Source: Synoicihabitans lomoniglobus
Lineage (GTDB): Bacteria > Verrucomicrobiota > Verrucomicrobiia > Opitutales > Opitutaceae
Assembly: GCF_029023725.1 (NCBI RefSeq)
Contig: NZ_CP119075.1
Location: 4,335,501-4,399,500 of the forward strand
Direction of reading: 5' to 3'
Length of the DNA stretch: 64,000 nt
Below, in pieces: positions 1-9,409 of this stretch. The position numbers and the translations under genes were made by a program. Position 1 is the stretch's first letter, and each line of letters starts with the position of its first letter. The notes below the pieces were generated by a model. It saw nothing but the letters and a program-made list of their open reading frames with translations. It did no database searches and had not been told where the DNA came from.

Positions 1-1846
1 AATCCCCCGTGCCGTCAACTACGGTGAGGGCACCGGCGAGCCCTCCGGTGGCGTTGGACGAGGTCAGCGTGCCGATCTGATTGGCGGCATTGGCAATCGT
101 CACGTCGTCCCCAAAACCGCCGCCGGGCATGGCCAGATCCAATGTATCCGTTACGAGAATACCGTTAAATCTGATCGCGCCGGTGCTGACTGCGCCGGTG
201 ATGCCCGCGTTCACCGGTCGCGCGTCGACGTTGGGTTGAATCGTCACCTGATCGGCGGTGACGGTGGCGTCTTCGTGCACGGTGAAAACGCCGGTGGTCT
301 TGCCCGCGCCCGCGCTGGAGTTCGACCCCAGGCCGAACACGATGCCACTGCCTGCTCCGCCCGTAAGGTCCGCATTGATGTTGATCACGTCGCCGGACTT
401 GAAGCTGAGCGTGCTGCCCGATGTCCAGGCAACGGGGGAAAGAACGTCGATGCCCACGTGGTCGAAAAGCCCGTCGATAAAAGCCCCGGAAGTATCGAGG
501 GTGACGTTCACCCCGGTGTTCAACAAGTTCACCAGCGAGTCGACGGGAAGTATGGACGGGGCGAAGGTATTTTCTTGAAAGAGCCTCAGCAGGCTTCCGA
601 CTCCCCCATCGCTACTCAAATTCGCCTCCGCCGTGGATGCCTGAATGGTGATCGCCGCCGGGTCCAGCAGCAGGTGACCTGCCGCTCCCGACGCCGCGTG
701 CAGATCGACGTTCCCCCGGAAGTCGAGCTGCACTTTGCCGGAAACCTCGACGTTGCCACCATCACCGCCCCGCTCACCGGCCCGGCCATCGATGAATCCA
801 CGATAGATCGTGTGATCGTCGGCCCACACCACCGTCGTCCCGCCGTCGCCTGTCCCGCCGCGCGCGCCAACGTCGATCAAAGCGGCATCACCCACGTAGG
901 TGAACGCAGCATTGGCGACCGCGGGATTATCGCCATGAAAGTCGCCCCCGACGAGCACCTCGCCGCCACTGCCGTCGTCGCGGTGCGCGGAGATTTCGCC
1001 TTCGACACTCACCACGCCCTGGTCGGCGGTCAGTAGCACGCGCCCGCCCACTCGCTCCACTCCCGTGGCCCGCACGACACCGGTCTGGTTGACGGCGAGC
1101 GCGAAGAGGTTGCCGTCCGCGGCAGTGAGTTCCGCATCAGCGGCATCGATCAACCCGGCGTTGTCCACGCCCACCCCACCGTCGGCTAACGCGACGCTGG
1201 ACGCCACCGTGATCCGGGTGTCGCCCGTCGGCGCGTAAATGAATTGGGTCGCGGCGCTGAGGGCCGCGGTGCCGTGGGGCGCGTGGATCTCGCCTTCGTT
1301 GACGACGCGATAGGCCACGAGAACGGCGTCACCAGCGGTGGCTTGGATCACGCCAAGATTGACGATGGCCGCCTCGGAACCGTCGGTGAACTCCAGGTCA
1401 CCGCCGACCAGAAATTCGGCATCACCAATCTGCGCGGTCGTGGCGAAAAAGCCGCCTGCATCGATGCGCGCGTCGGCCCCGACGAGCACGCCGTTCGGAT
1501 TGACGAGATAAACACGCCCGTCGGCGTTCAATTGGCCCAACAACGCGGAAGGGTTGGCCCCCAGCACGCGGTTGAGCATCGCGCCGTCGACGCTCTGGTG
1601 GATGTTGACGATCTCGCCCGCTCCGATCGAAAAATCCGCCCAGTTCACGATGGCGGCGTTTCCGATCTGGGTGAGATCGAGCTGTCCCGTCCCGCCAGCG
1701 AAGCTCACCTCTCCCGCCACAACCTGACTGCCCTCCGGCAGCGCGAGGACATGCGGCGGAAATACCACCACGGGCGACAACGCGCAAAGCGATACAATCC
1801 AACGAAAGGCCGAGAACCGAGCTGCGCGGGATGGGAAGTTCTGCAT
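1..1846 (-). CDS. Filamentous haemagglutinin-like (two-partner secretion) exoprotein, C-terminus outside window
   Basis: The minus-strand frame stays open from an ATG at 1846 to the left edge, so only about 615 N-terminal residues are visible. A basic N-terminus and hydrophobic stretch ending near HVLA gives a signal peptide, followed by a TPS/haemagglutination-activity domain with the hallmark VYLVNPNGVLVG at about residues 105-116 and the ADARIDAGGFFATT stretch. Beyond that lie long Gly/Ala/Asp/Thr-rich stretches typical of right-handed beta-helix exoproteins. A purine-rich GGCGGGG precedes the ATG. Such proteins are normally exported by a TpsB/FhaC outer-membrane partner, which is not in the window. 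The gene is divergent from the sensor kinase starting near 1940. Family assignment is firm; ligand or adhesion target is unknown. Confidence 0.85.
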   Translation of the reverse strand, partial: MQNFPSRAARFSAFRWIVSLCALSPVVVFPPHVLALPEGSQVVAGEVSFAGGTGQLDLTQIGNAAIVNWADFSIGAGEIVNIHQSVDGAMLNRVLGANPSALLGQLNADGRVYLVNPNGVLVGADARIDAGGFFATTAQIGDAEFLVGGDLEFTDGSEAAIVNLGVIQATAGDAVLVAYRVVNEGEIHAPHGTAALSAATQFIYAPTGDTRITVASSVALADGGVGVDNAGLIDAADAELTAADGNLFALAVNQTGVVRATGVERVGGRVLLTADQGVVSVEGEISAHRDDGSGGEVLVGGDFHGDNPAVANAAFTYVGDAALIDVGARGGTGDGGTTVVWADDHTIYRGFIDGRAGERGGDGGNVEVSGKVQLDFRGNVDLHAASGAAGHLLLDPAAITIQASTAEANLSSDGGVGSLLRLFQENTFAPSILPVDSLVNLLNTGVNVTLDTSGAFIDGLFDHVGIDVLSPVAWTSGSTLSFKSGDVININADLTGGAGSGIVFGLGSNSSAGAGKTTGVFTVHEDATVTADQVTIQPNVDARPVNAGITGAVSTGAIRFNGILVTDTLDLAMPGGGFGDDVTIANAANQIGTLTSSNATGGLAGALTVVDGTGD

Positions 1847-1939
1847 GACCCCGCCAGCATATCGCGATCCCACCCGTTCGGGTATGGGTCAATGGACTAG
1901 GTATGATCTTGGAGGGTTGAGCCTCACGGCGATCGGTCC

Positions 1940-4900
1940 ATGTTCGGTCTCGTGCTGACAATCCCTCAGGCATGGATGGCGTTGGTCTGCCTGGTTCCTT
2001 TCGGGGCCGCGACTGCTTGGGGGGCCCCTTCCCGCGAGCTCGGTCATCCGCAAGTGCAGGTGTTTCCCGATGGCACGCTCCCCGCCGGATCGCTGGAACC
2101 CGTGATTGGCCAGTTGGCTGACGGTCGCATGATTTTCGCCACGAGCCAAACGCTCCTGTTGCACGACAGCAGCCATACTGAACAGGTGCCCCTGCCCCAC
2201 GAATCCTCGATTCAACAGGTCACCGGTCAACCCGATGGTTCGATCCTGGTGGCGGGGGGTAGCCTGATGGCATTCGCTCACCCCACCGCTACCGGTGGCT
2301 GGATCTGGGAGGAACTGCGTGAGGCGCACCTCGATAAAAACGGTGCCCCGGAAGGCGTGTGGACCAGCACCTATGGCGTCGTGGTCCACCCCGGCGAGGT
2401 CATCGCGATGGGATGGAGAAGCGGCGACTCCCCGATCATCCGCGCCGGCATCAGGCGGAACGGTCAGTGGTCGTTTTGGCGGAAACCGACCGATGTCCAA
2501 CAGAGCGAATACATCCTCGGCAGCACCACGGCCTACGTGTTGGACGAAGGCCTTCATCTGCGCCGCTGGAACGAAGGTAAATGGGAATCTGATCGCGTCT
2601 TTTCGGAACCCCTGACTGGCGGGAATACACGCCTCCAGGAACTGAAAAACGGTCTTCTGCTGAGCAGCGATTCGACCGGGATCTTCCGGACCATCGAGCG
2701 TGACGGCACCGTGCGACCCTGGCCCCGGGACAGCGCCGGGACTCCCGTCGGGTGGCGGCTCCACCCGAAGCCACTCGGTCGAAAGCACCTGATCGCGGTC
2801 GACCGGGAACAACGCCTTCGCGTGCTCCGCTACGATGGCACCACGCTGACGACGATCGACTCCACCACCGGACTGCCTCCGGGTGCAGTCAGCGCGTTGT
2901 TCATCGACCGTTCGAACAGCATCTGGGTCCACAACGGTTGGCGCGTTGCTCGTATCGTTTTCCCGGATACCGTGAGTCGATTCGATCGCTTCAGCGGACT
3001 CGGTTCCGCCGCCGTTCATGGCCTCATAAGATTTTCCGGCGATCTCTATGCCGGCACCGATGCCGGGGTCTACCGCCTGCAACCCCACGAAGCTGAGGGC
3101 GACGGCTCCCGGCCGGCTCGCTTTCAGTTGATGCCTGGTCCGAAAGCCCGGACCGCCGTTTTTTTGGAACACGAGGGGCAATTGCTCGCTGGATCCGAGG
3201 ACGGGGTGTTCGTCTGGCAGGAAGACGGGTTTGCCTTGATCCCCGGCGGCACCAGCCGGGTCACCGGACTGGTCCCCGATCCCCATGATCCCCGAGCGGT
3301 CTGGGTCGCCTCCCCCATCGAATGTCAACTAATCCGAACCGGCCCCGACGGCTGGTCCTCCGTGGCGTTTTCCGAGCGCAATACCTCCGCTCTATCCTTG
3401 CTGCCAACAGCCGAGGATGAATGGTGGGGTATCGACGTAAGCGGGGACCTGAAGCGCTTTCAACCCGCAGTCCCTCTTCCTCCGCTCCCCTTCGAAAATA
3501 GCTCACCGGACCGTCTCATGCTCGGGCAGATGGCCGAATCGTTCACGGGCCGACTATGGGTGGCCCGCACCTACGCTCAACACCCGGTAAATCAGCAACC
3601 GGCCTACAATCGATACCTGCTCCACTGGGGCCATGATCGGTTGGCCATCGACGACAACGGACTGTGGACGTTGACCGATCCCCCGGCGAAAGCCGATTTG
3701 CTCGATCCGTCTACCCACGAAACCATCGCTGGCCCCCGTCGGCTGCGCGTCTTCACGACGACCTCGCGGAGCCGCGCTTGGGTGGCACTCGCACCCGATG
3801 CCACGGCCGCGCGAAGCGGACTGACCTGGCAGGTGCGCGAAATCGAAAAGCACGCCGCGCAACCTCGGCGTGTGCTTCCGGCAGCCGCGACTGCCGTGGG
3901 TGAGATCCATGTCCTGCTGTCAGAATCCGGAGAGGCGGGCGACATCCTCTGGGTGGGCGGTGACCTCGGCCTTAACCGGGTGGACCTGGCCGAGTTGCCG
4001 GAGCCCGTTCCGCCGTCCGCCCCCGGGTTGCGTGCGACCGGTGCCTTCACTCACGCGGCATCCGATTTCCGCATCCCGGCCGATCACTCATCAATCGGGT
4101 TTCAATTCGCCTCAGCCGACTTCCCGCTGGCGGGTGGAACGGGTTACCGCACTCGGCTTCTACGCAACGGCGTGGGAGAATGGACCTCCTACAGCTCGCA
4201 GCCCATGCGGGAATTTGGCCGACTGCCCGGAGGCAACTATCGCTTCGAGGTGCAGGCGCGCAACGCCGACGGATTGACCAGCCCGATCAGCGCGATGCCG
4301 TTCTCCGTCGCGTCGCCGTGGTGGATGTCGCCGTGGTGCGCTCTCCTCGGCCTTGCCCTGGCCGCGGGGTTGATTGCCGCCAGCGTGCGCTGGGCCGCCT
4401 GGCGGGGGCGCGCCCGTGAAGCCCACCTCGAACAGTTGGTCGCCACCCGCACGGCCACGCTCCGGGCCAACGAAGCGCAACTCTCCGCCGCCAAAACCCA
4501 GGCCGAAGTCGCCAACCGCGCCAAGAGCACCTTCCTCGCCGCCATGAGTCACGAACTGCGGACTCCCCTCAACGCCATCCTCGGTTTCGCCCAAATTGTG
4601 CGGCGCGAGCAGGGCCTTTCCGCCAAAGGCAAACAACAGCTCCAAACCATCGGTCGCAACGGGCAGCACCTGCTACACATGATCAACGAGGTCCTCGATC
4701 TCTCCAAGATTGAGGCCAATAAAATGACTCTGCGTCCTGCCCCCTGCTCTCTGCGGCGCCTCGCCGCCGGCCTCGCGGAGACCTTTGAAACGCGCGCCTC
4801 CGACAAAGGGTTGACCTTCCTGCTCGAATTCGGCGCGGGCGTGCCTCGCCGCGTCCTCGCCGACGAGCCGAAGCTCCGTCAGGTGCTGATCAACCTGCTC

Positions 4901-5920
4901 GCCAACGCGGTGAAATTCACCTCCTCCGGCCAGATCGTGCTGGCCTTCGGTTGGCACGACGGCCGCGCGCATTTCGAAGTGCGCGACACCGGGATCGGTA
5001 TTCCCGCCACCGATCTCACCGCGGTATTTGAGCCCTTTCATCAAGCCCCCGTCGAACCTGATGCCGATCAACCTGAAATCGCCGGCACCGGCCTCGGCCT
5101 GCCCATCAGCCGGCAGATCATCGCGCTGATGGGTGGAAAAATTGAGGTGGAAAGCACGGTAGATCGAGGCAGCCGATTTCACTTCGATCTGGCTTTGGAA
5201 CAGACTCCGGCAGAGCCGACCGCAACAGCCGTGACCCGCATCACGGGTTACGAGGGTCCACGGCAGCGCGTGTTGATCGTCGACGACGTGGCCACAAACC
5301 GCGCAGTGTTGAACGACTTGCTCTCGCTGCTCGATTTCACCGTCGAGGAAGTGGCGGACGGCGAATCCGCCCTCGCCGCTCACACCGAGCATCCCGTGGA
5401 CTTGGTGTTGCTCGACCTGCACCTGCCGGGGATGGATGGCACCGAAGCGGCCCGGCAATTTCGCGCCCAACCAAATCGCCCGCGACTGATCGTCGTGAGC
5501 GCCAGTGTTTTCGGCATCGAATCCACCAACACCGAGGAAACCGGCGGTGATGCCTTCGTGCCCAAACCGGTCGACGAAGCCACCCTGCTCGCCGCCATCG
5601 CCGAACAACTACAACTGCGCTGGATCAGCATCACCGACCCGGATTCCCAAGCTCCTTTTCCATCGAGCGAATCCGCTCCGATCCCGATTCTCGACCTGGA
5701 ACGACCTTCGCGGAGTGACCTGCAAATCTGGCTCGATCTTGCGCGCCAAGCCGACCTGGGAAAGCTGCGAGCCCTACTCGCCGCCGCTCCGGTCGACGCC
5801 ACCGGCGCCGCGTTTCGACAACAACTCGACCAACTCGCCGCCCGACACCGCACCGGCGCGATTCGCGAAATCCTCACCCAAGCTCTCACCCCCGACACGA
5901 CGACGACCTCAATCCCATGA
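1940..5920 (+). CDS. Hybrid sensor histidine kinase with periplasmic propeller, HisKA, HATPase and receiver domains
   Basis: This 1326-residue protein begins with a signal/anchor segment, then about 650 residues of repeats resembling the two-component-regulator propeller. A Y_Y_Y-like beta domain follows (about 700-780, GNYRFEVQARNADG), then one membrane helix near 795-815 and a short coiled coil. The HisKA H-box MSHELRTPLN puts the phospho-accepting His at 871; the N-box LINLLANAVKF, DTGIGIP and GTGLGLP mark the ATPase. A receiver domain has its Asp at 1159 (LLDLHLPGMDG) and Lys in FVPKP. It probably senses an extracellular ligand, often a glycan in this architecture. M1 and M13 (1976) are both possible starts. 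Its stop overlaps the next regulator by 4 nt. Confidence 0.93.
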   Translation: MFGLVLTIPQAWMALVCLVPFGAATAWGAPSRELGHPQVQVFPDGTLPAGSLEPVIGQLADGRMIFATSQTLLLHDSSHTEQVPLPHESSIQQVTGQPDGSILVAGGSLMAFAHPTATGGWIWEELREAHLDKNGAPEGVWTSTYGVVVHPGEVIAMGWRSGDSPIIRAGIRRNGQWSFWRKPTDVQQSEYILGSTTAYVLDEGLHLRRWNEGKWESDRVFSEPLTGGNTRLQELKNGLLLSSDSTGIFRTIERDGTVRPWPRDSAGTPVGWRLHPKPLGRKHLIAVDREQRLRVLRYDGTTLTTIDSTTGLPPGAVSALFIDRSNSIWVHNGWRVARIVFPDTVSRFDRFSGLGSAAVHGLIRFSGDLYAGTDAGVYRLQPHEAEGDGSRPARFQLMPGPKARTAVFLEHEGQLLAGSEDGVFVWQEDGFALIPGGTSRVTGLVPDPHDPRAVWVASPIECQLIRTGPDGWSSVAFSERNTSALSLLPTAEDEWWGIDVSGDLKRFQPAVPLPPLPFENSSPDRLMLGQMAESFTGRLWVARTYAQHPVNQQPAYNRYLLHWGHDRLAIDDNGLWTLTDPPAKADLLDPSTHETIAGPRRLRVFTTTSRSRAWVALAPDATAARSGLTWQVREIEKHAAQPRRVLPAAATAVGEIHVLLSESGEAGDILWVGGDLGLNRVDLAELPEPVPPSAPGLRATGAFTHAASDFRIPADHSSIGFQFASADFPLAGGTGYRTRLLRNGVGEWTSYSSQPMREFGRLPGGNYRFEVQARNADGLTSPISAMPFSVASPWWMSPWCALLGLALAAGLIAASVRWAAWRGRAREAHLEQLVATRTATLRANEAQLSAAKTQAEVANRAKSTFLAAMSHELRTPLNAILGFAQIVRREQGLSAKGKQQLQTIGRNGQHLLHMINEVLDLSKIEANKMTLRPAPCSLRRLAAGLAETFETRASDKGLTFLLEFGAGVPRRVLADEPKLRQVLINLLANAVKFTSSGQIVLAFGWHDGRAHFEVRDTGIGIPATDLTAVFEPFHQAPVEPDADQPEIAGTGLGLPISRQIIALMGGKIEVESTVDRGSRFHFDLALEQTPAEPTATAVTRITGYEGPRQRVLIVDDVATNRAVLNDLLSLLDFTVEEVADGESALAAHTEHPVDLVLLDLHLPGMDGTEAARQFRAQPNRPRLIVVSASVFGIESTNTEETGGDAFVPKPVDEATLLAAIAEQLQLRWISITDPDSQAPFPSSESAPIPILDLERPSRSDLQIWLDLARQADLGKLRALLAAAPVDATGAAFRQQLDQLAARHRTGAIREILTQALTPDTTTTSIP

Positions 5921-6843
5921 CCTTTGACCCGTCCAACGCCACCCTGCTCGTCGTTGATGACGTGCCCGAAAACATCGACGTCCTCTTCGACGACCTGACT
6001 GCCGCCGGCTATCACGTGCTCGTGTGCGATAGCGGCAAAGCAGCGCTGGAAACCCTCGAAGTGCAGGAGCCCGACCTCATCCTGCTCGACGTCATGATGC
6101 CCGGACTCGACGGATTGGAAACCTGCCGACGCCTCAAACAAATGGCGGCGGGCCGCGATGTGCCGGTCTTTTTCATGACGGCGTTGGACGACCCTTTTGA
6201 CAAAGTTCGAGGGATCGAGGCCGGTGCCATCGACTACCTGACCAAACCGGTATTCCCGAACGAAGTGCTCGCCCGCATCCAGGCCCACCTGGAAATCCGC
6301 CAACTGCAGAAGTCGTTGCACGAGCAAAACGACCGCCTGGACGCCGCCCTCCAACGCAGCATCAAGGCGGAAACTGCGCTGAAAAACTCCCTCACGCGCG
6401 CCATGTTGGTCGTCACCCAACCGCACAATGAAATCCTGTTCAGCACCCGTCAGGCGCAGGCCTTGGTTTCCCGCCACGGTGGGCAGGCCGCCCTGCAGCA
6501 GTGGTTGGAACAAGGCGTGGAAGTCGTCAATCACGACCAAGCTCCGCGCCTCCATATCAGTCGCCGCCCCGCCGAATCGGACCCCGGGACCCTGCTCATC
6601 ACGTTGGAGGAAGAAGCCCCCCCGCCCCGCCCCGACGATCTGCTGGCCCTCGGTCTCACCCCCAAGGAAACCGAGACCCTGTTCTGGGTGGCCCAAGGCA
6701 AGACCAATCCCGAAATCGCCGTCATCGTGGGCAAGCAACTCTGCACCGTGAAAAAAAACCTGGAGAGCATCCTGCTCAAACTCCGCGTCGAAACCCGCCT
6801 CGCCGCCGCCCTGCGAGCCAACGAACTTTTCCAGTCGAATTGA
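5917..6843 (+). CDS. Response regulator: receiver domain plus LuxR-type HTH
   Basis: The gene overlaps the upstream hybrid kinase by ATGA, implying translational coupling and a shared phosphorelay. Residues 8-125 form a receiver with acidic pair DD near 15-16, phospho-Asp 58 (LLDVMMPGLDG), and Lys in YLTKP. A coiled-coil-like linker (IRQLQKSLHEQNDRLDAALQRS) follows. The C-terminus (about 240-305) carries GLTPKETETLFWVAQGKTNPEIA and VKKNLESILLKL, the LuxR/GerE DNA-binding fold. The middle section (about 150-235) matches nothing I recognise. It is likely the transcriptional output of the 1940-5920 kinase; targets are unknown, with the divergent exoprotein gene as an obvious candidate by position only. 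Confidence 0.9.
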   Translation: MTFDPSNATLLVVDDVPENIDVLFDDLTAAGYHVLVCDSGKAALETLEVQEPDLILLDVMMPGLDGLETCRRLKQMAAGRDVPVFFMTALDDPFDKVRGIEAGAIDYLTKPVFPNEVLARIQAHLEIRQLQKSLHEQNDRLDAALQRSIKAETALKNSLTRAMLVVTQPHNEILFSTRQAQALVSRHGGQAALQQWLEQGVEVVNHDQAPRLHISRRPAESDPGTLLITLEEEAPPPRPDDLLALGLTPKETETLFWVAQGKTNPEIAVIVGKQLCTVKKNLESILLKLRVETRLAAALRANELFQSN

Positions 6844-6960
6844 ACGAACGATCACCGGACCGCAGTGCCGCTAACGAACCTTCCGTTTCCGCAAAACGGA
6901 GTCAGGCATAACGACCGAGCCCAAACAAGACCCCGCTGATTTAGCCCCGTCTACGCTGGT

Positions 6961-7013
6961 AGGCAGCCTGCTTGCAGGCGCTCCGCGGAAAAATGTCTGC
7001 AAACAGGCTGCCT
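6961..7013. repeat. REP/BIME-like inverted pair
   Basis: Positions 6961-6979 and 6995-7013 are inverted copies matching at 17 of 19 bases; the first arm can itself fold (GCCTG/CAGGC). Intergenic, head-to-head paired short palindromes of this size resemble REP sequences organised as BIMEs. The sequence differs from the CGGGC-type hairpins near the REP transposase at 21 kb, so it may be a separate family. Confidence 0.55.
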
Positions 7014-7190
7014 TCATCCCCAAACAAATCCTAACGGTAGTTCTCCGAATGATCAGGCGGTAGACTCCGCTATCCCGTTCCATCCGCAGGCTTCGCGACA
7101 TACCCAGCCCAGCCACCCCAGCCCCTTTCGCGTCAATTCAACGGTTCGCGAAATGACCCCGCTCTTGGCCAGCGCCAAACTCAAGATTCA

Positions 7191-7226
7191 CTCAAACTAC
7201 AATTGTTTAAACCTTGTATCCTTTTT
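7191..7226. repeat. Left arm of inverted repeat bracketing the AAA-ATPase/RloB cassette
   Basis: Contains AACTACAATTGTTTAA followed by CCT and CCTTTTT. The reverse complement of 9371-9409 has the same 16-base core, then CCTGACCCTTTTT. The two arms lie 2.2 kb apart and enclose exactly the two defence genes. The same family recurs at 25.7 kb. Confidence 0.7.
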
Positions 7227-7248
7227 GGCTGCCCCTTTAGGCCGACAT

Positions 7249-7265
7249 AGGAGATAATTTCTCCT
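7249..7265. promoter_or_regulatory. Palindrome upstream of the defence cassette, possible operator
   Basis: AGGAGA and TCTCCT flank a five-base TAATT centre, ending 63 bases before the ATPase start in an AT-rich promoter region. The placement suits a repressor or regulator site, but no regulator is identified and function is inferred only from symmetry and position. Confidence 0.35.
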
Positions 7266-7328
7266 AATGGGTAACAAAATCGCATTTACATTTGATAAAA
7301 CAACAAATTACCGAGACATTTTCTCGCC

Positions 7329-8702
7329 ATGTTGATTAATTTTCGCGTCGAAAATTTTCGCTCCTTTCGTGGAGAGATCGAATTCACTGCCTTGGCCACA
7401 GCCGAGCGCCAGCACCGCGAGCGCGTGTTCCATCACGCTCCCGGCAAATTGTCCGTCCTCCCCATCACTGCATTTTACGGTGGAAATAGTTCGGGCAAAT
7501 CAAGCCTCTACCTCGCGCTAAAGTTCGCTCGCCACTTGATCGTGCGCGGCGGGGTCAAGCCCGAAGACCGTATCGCCCGCGAGCCCTTCCGGCTTGATCC
7601 CGCCTGCATGCTGGCGCCATCCCGTTTCGGCTTCGACCTGCTGATCGACGGTCGGCAGGTGCGCTATGGTTTCACGGTGACCCACGAACACGTAATCGAG
7701 GAGTCGCTCGAACTCCTGAAGGCTGACACTTACCGCCCCGTGTTCCGCCGCACCCGTTCCGGCAGCAAACTCGAATGGGATCCTACCTCATTCAAGATTC
7801 TCAAACTAGAGTCTGAGCAGGACGAATTTGTCCGCTTCAAAGGCCGCGATACACTGGCCAACGAGTTGTTTCTTGGCGCCGTTCGAGGGCGCAATATTCC
7901 GCTGCTTGAGGAGGTCGGCGACTGGTTCAAAAACCAACTCGTGCTCATCGATCCGCACACGGAGTTTCGTCCAGCCGAGTTCAATCTGTCTCAGATAAAA
8001 GCATTCCGCTCCTACTGCCTCGATAGCCTTGCACGAGCGGATACCGGCATCAGCCAGATCACCAACGAGCCGGTGCCGCTCGATGCCGTGCGCATTCCCA
8101 AAGAGATAGCGAATAAAATCATCAACGACTTGGAGTCAGGTAAGGAGAACAACGTGATCCTGATGCGTGGACCAGACCGAACGCGCTACATGTTCACCCG
8201 TGAAGACGGTGTCACCAAGGCCTACAAACTTACCACTTCGCGTAAAGATAGTGCAGGCAACCCCGTTCTCTTCGATATCGCCGATGAGTCCGAGGGCACG
8301 GAGCGCTTGATCGACCTACTGCCGGCTTTCTACGAACTGACTGCGCCCGACACCGGAAAAGTCTTCTTCATCGATGAACTTGACCGCAGTTTGCACACTC
8401 ACCTCACGCGTAAGTTGATCGAGGCCTTCCTTGCGTCGCGCACCTCCGAGTCGCGCACCCAGTTGCTCTTTACCACTCACGATCCACTGTTGCTCGATCA
8501 GGAGCTCCTGCGTCGAGACGAGGTCTGGTTTATTACCAAACAGTCCGACGGGCATTCCAGTCTCACTGCGCTCAGCGATTTCAAAGGCGTGCGCAACGAC
8601 AAGGACATCCGCAAAAGCTACCTACTCGGCCGCTTCGACGGCCTGCCCGCCGTGCGCTCCTTCCCGACCCCATCGCCCGAACTCGCATCTGCCGTAGAAT
8701 GA
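7329..8702 (+). CDS. AAA-family ATPase of an AbiL/RloAB-type defence pair
   Basis: A 457-residue SMC/OLD-like AAA15-type ATPase. It starts MLINFRVENFRSF, the usual beta strand of this family, then Walker A GGNSSGKSS (residues 51-59), an ABC-signature-like DESEGTERL, Walker B VFFIDELDRS with acidic pair D349/E350, and an H-loop TTHDP. No nuclease domain is visible in the chain itself. The downstream RloB-family gene overlaps by ATGA, the arrangement of AbiLi/AbiLii and RloA/RloB pairs, and comparable to the ATPase plus TOPRIM-like layout of PARIS. It probably acts as the NTP-dependent sensor of an anti-phage abortive system. The call rests on motifs and gene pairing; activity is inferred. Confidence 0.88.
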   Translation: MLINFRVENFRSFRGEIEFTALATAERQHRERVFHHAPGKLSVLPITAFYGGNSSGKSSLYLALKFARHLIVRGGVKPEDRIAREPFRLDPACMLAPSRFGFDLLIDGRQVRYGFTVTHEHVIEESLELLKADTYRPVFRRTRSGSKLEWDPTSFKILKLESEQDEFVRFKGRDTLANELFLGAVRGRNIPLLEEVGDWFKNQLVLIDPHTEFRPAEFNLSQIKAFRSYCLDSLARADTGISQITNEPVPLDAVRIPKEIANKIINDLESGKENNVILMRGPDRTRYMFTREDGVTKAYKLTTSRKDSAGNPVLFDIADESEGTERLIDLLPAFYELTAPDTGKVFFIDELDRSLHTHLTRKLIEAFLASRTSESRTQLLFTTHDPLLLDQELLRRDEVWFITKQSDGHSSLTALSDFKGVRNDKDIRKSYLLGRFDGLPAVRSFPTPSPELASAVE

Positions 8703-9340
8703 GTCGAAACCGCCGCAACGGCCGCACTCGCCGAACGGGTTTTCAAGAACCCAAACGATTCATCGTCGTGGCGATGGAAGGGCGCGCGACCGAGCCTTGT
8801 TACTTCGACCTCTTTCGCACTGCGCGCGAACACCCGATGCAATACAAGCCGGTTTCCAACCCCAAGGATAAATCCAGGCCCAGTGAAGTCTATGATCGTC
8901 TCGACCTCGCTTTTCGGGCGTATGAACGGAGCCGCGATGAGGGCTGGCTCGTCATCGACCGCGATGCTTGGAGCGAGGCTGAACTCGACGATGTCTGTCG
9001 CAGGGCGCGCGCAAGCGGATACCACGTTGCCTTGAGCAATCCGTGTTTCGAACTTTGGCTGTATCTGCACAAACGGGACAACCGCCAGTTCGCGGATCGC
9101 CACGATTGCCAAAGGGCTCTCGGAGAAGTTCTAGCCAACTACAGCCCGGACCGAAAAGGCAGCTTTGACCCCCAAGGGCTGCGCGATGGAATTGAAGCGG
9201 CACTTGAGAGGGCAGCCGCACTGGACCAACACCCAGACACTCCATGGCCCCGTCACCAAGTAACGAGGGTCTACCGGCTCGTGCGAAAGCTGATGTCCGG
9301 CCCTACGACTGATAACACCGGCGAACGACTTCACTCATGA
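8699..9340 (+). CDS. rloB: RloB-family protein, putative effector of the AAA-ATPase pair
   Basis: This 213-residue protein has the RloB signature: a basic N-terminus, then FIVVAMEGRATEPCYF (residues 21-36), WLVIDRDAW with two acidic residues D87 and D89, and NPCFELWLYLHKRD. The glutamate plus DxD arrangement is what a TOPRIM-type metal site would need, so a nuclease-like effector role is plausible. It is translationally coupled to the ATPase through a 4-nt overlap. RloB proteins occur beside restriction-modification loci and as AbiLii; no methylase or restriction gene is present here, so the pair seems self-contained. Confidence 0.87.
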   Translation: MSRNRRNGRTRRTGFQEPKRFIVVAMEGRATEPCYFDLFRTAREHPMQYKPVSNPKDKSRPSEVYDRLDLAFRAYERSRDEGWLVIDRDAWSEAELDDVCRRARASGYHVALSNPCFELWLYLHKRDNRQFADRHDCQRALGEVLANYSPDRKGSFDPQGLRDGIEAALERAAALDQHPDTPWPRHQVTRVYRLVRKLMSGPTTDNTGERLHS

Positions 9341-9370
9341 AGCTCGACCGCGAACAAACGGCGGATCGTA

Positions 9371-9409
9371 AAAAAGGGTCAGGCTTAAACAATTGTAGTT
9401 TTTTGAATT
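9371..9409. repeat. Right arm of inverted repeat bracketing the defence cassette
   Basis: Reads AAAAAGGGTCAGG, then CTTAAACAATTGTAGTT, an inverted partner of 7191-7226. It matches the two-part repeat at 25.70-25.73 kb (AAAAAAGGGTCAGG then TTTAAACATTTGTAGTT) at all but about two positions, so it belongs to a dispersed family. Confidence 0.7.

Larger units (their letters stand above)
6844..7328 (+). other. Non-coding stretch with hairpin pair, inverted repeat and AT-rich promoter region
   Basis: No convincing gene. It holds an inverted pair of GCAGCCTG-containing sequences (6961-6979 and 6995-7013), the left arm of the repeat bracketing the defence cassette (7191-7226), and an AT-rich stretch 7190-7320 that contrasts with the GC-rich surroundings and probably contains the cassette promoter. 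Confidence 0.6.

Noticed and set aside
1889..3328. A 479-codon minus-strand frame under the sensor kinase N-terminus
   Set aside because: It is rich in Gly, Asp and Pro with no motifs, and it overlaps the start of the divergent exoprotein gene. The kinase on the plus strand is convincing.
5380..6855. A 491-codon minus-strand frame under the kinase and regulator
   Set aside because: Both plus-strand genes have complete receiver and HTH motifs and overlap by ATGA; the antisense frame is a composition artefact.
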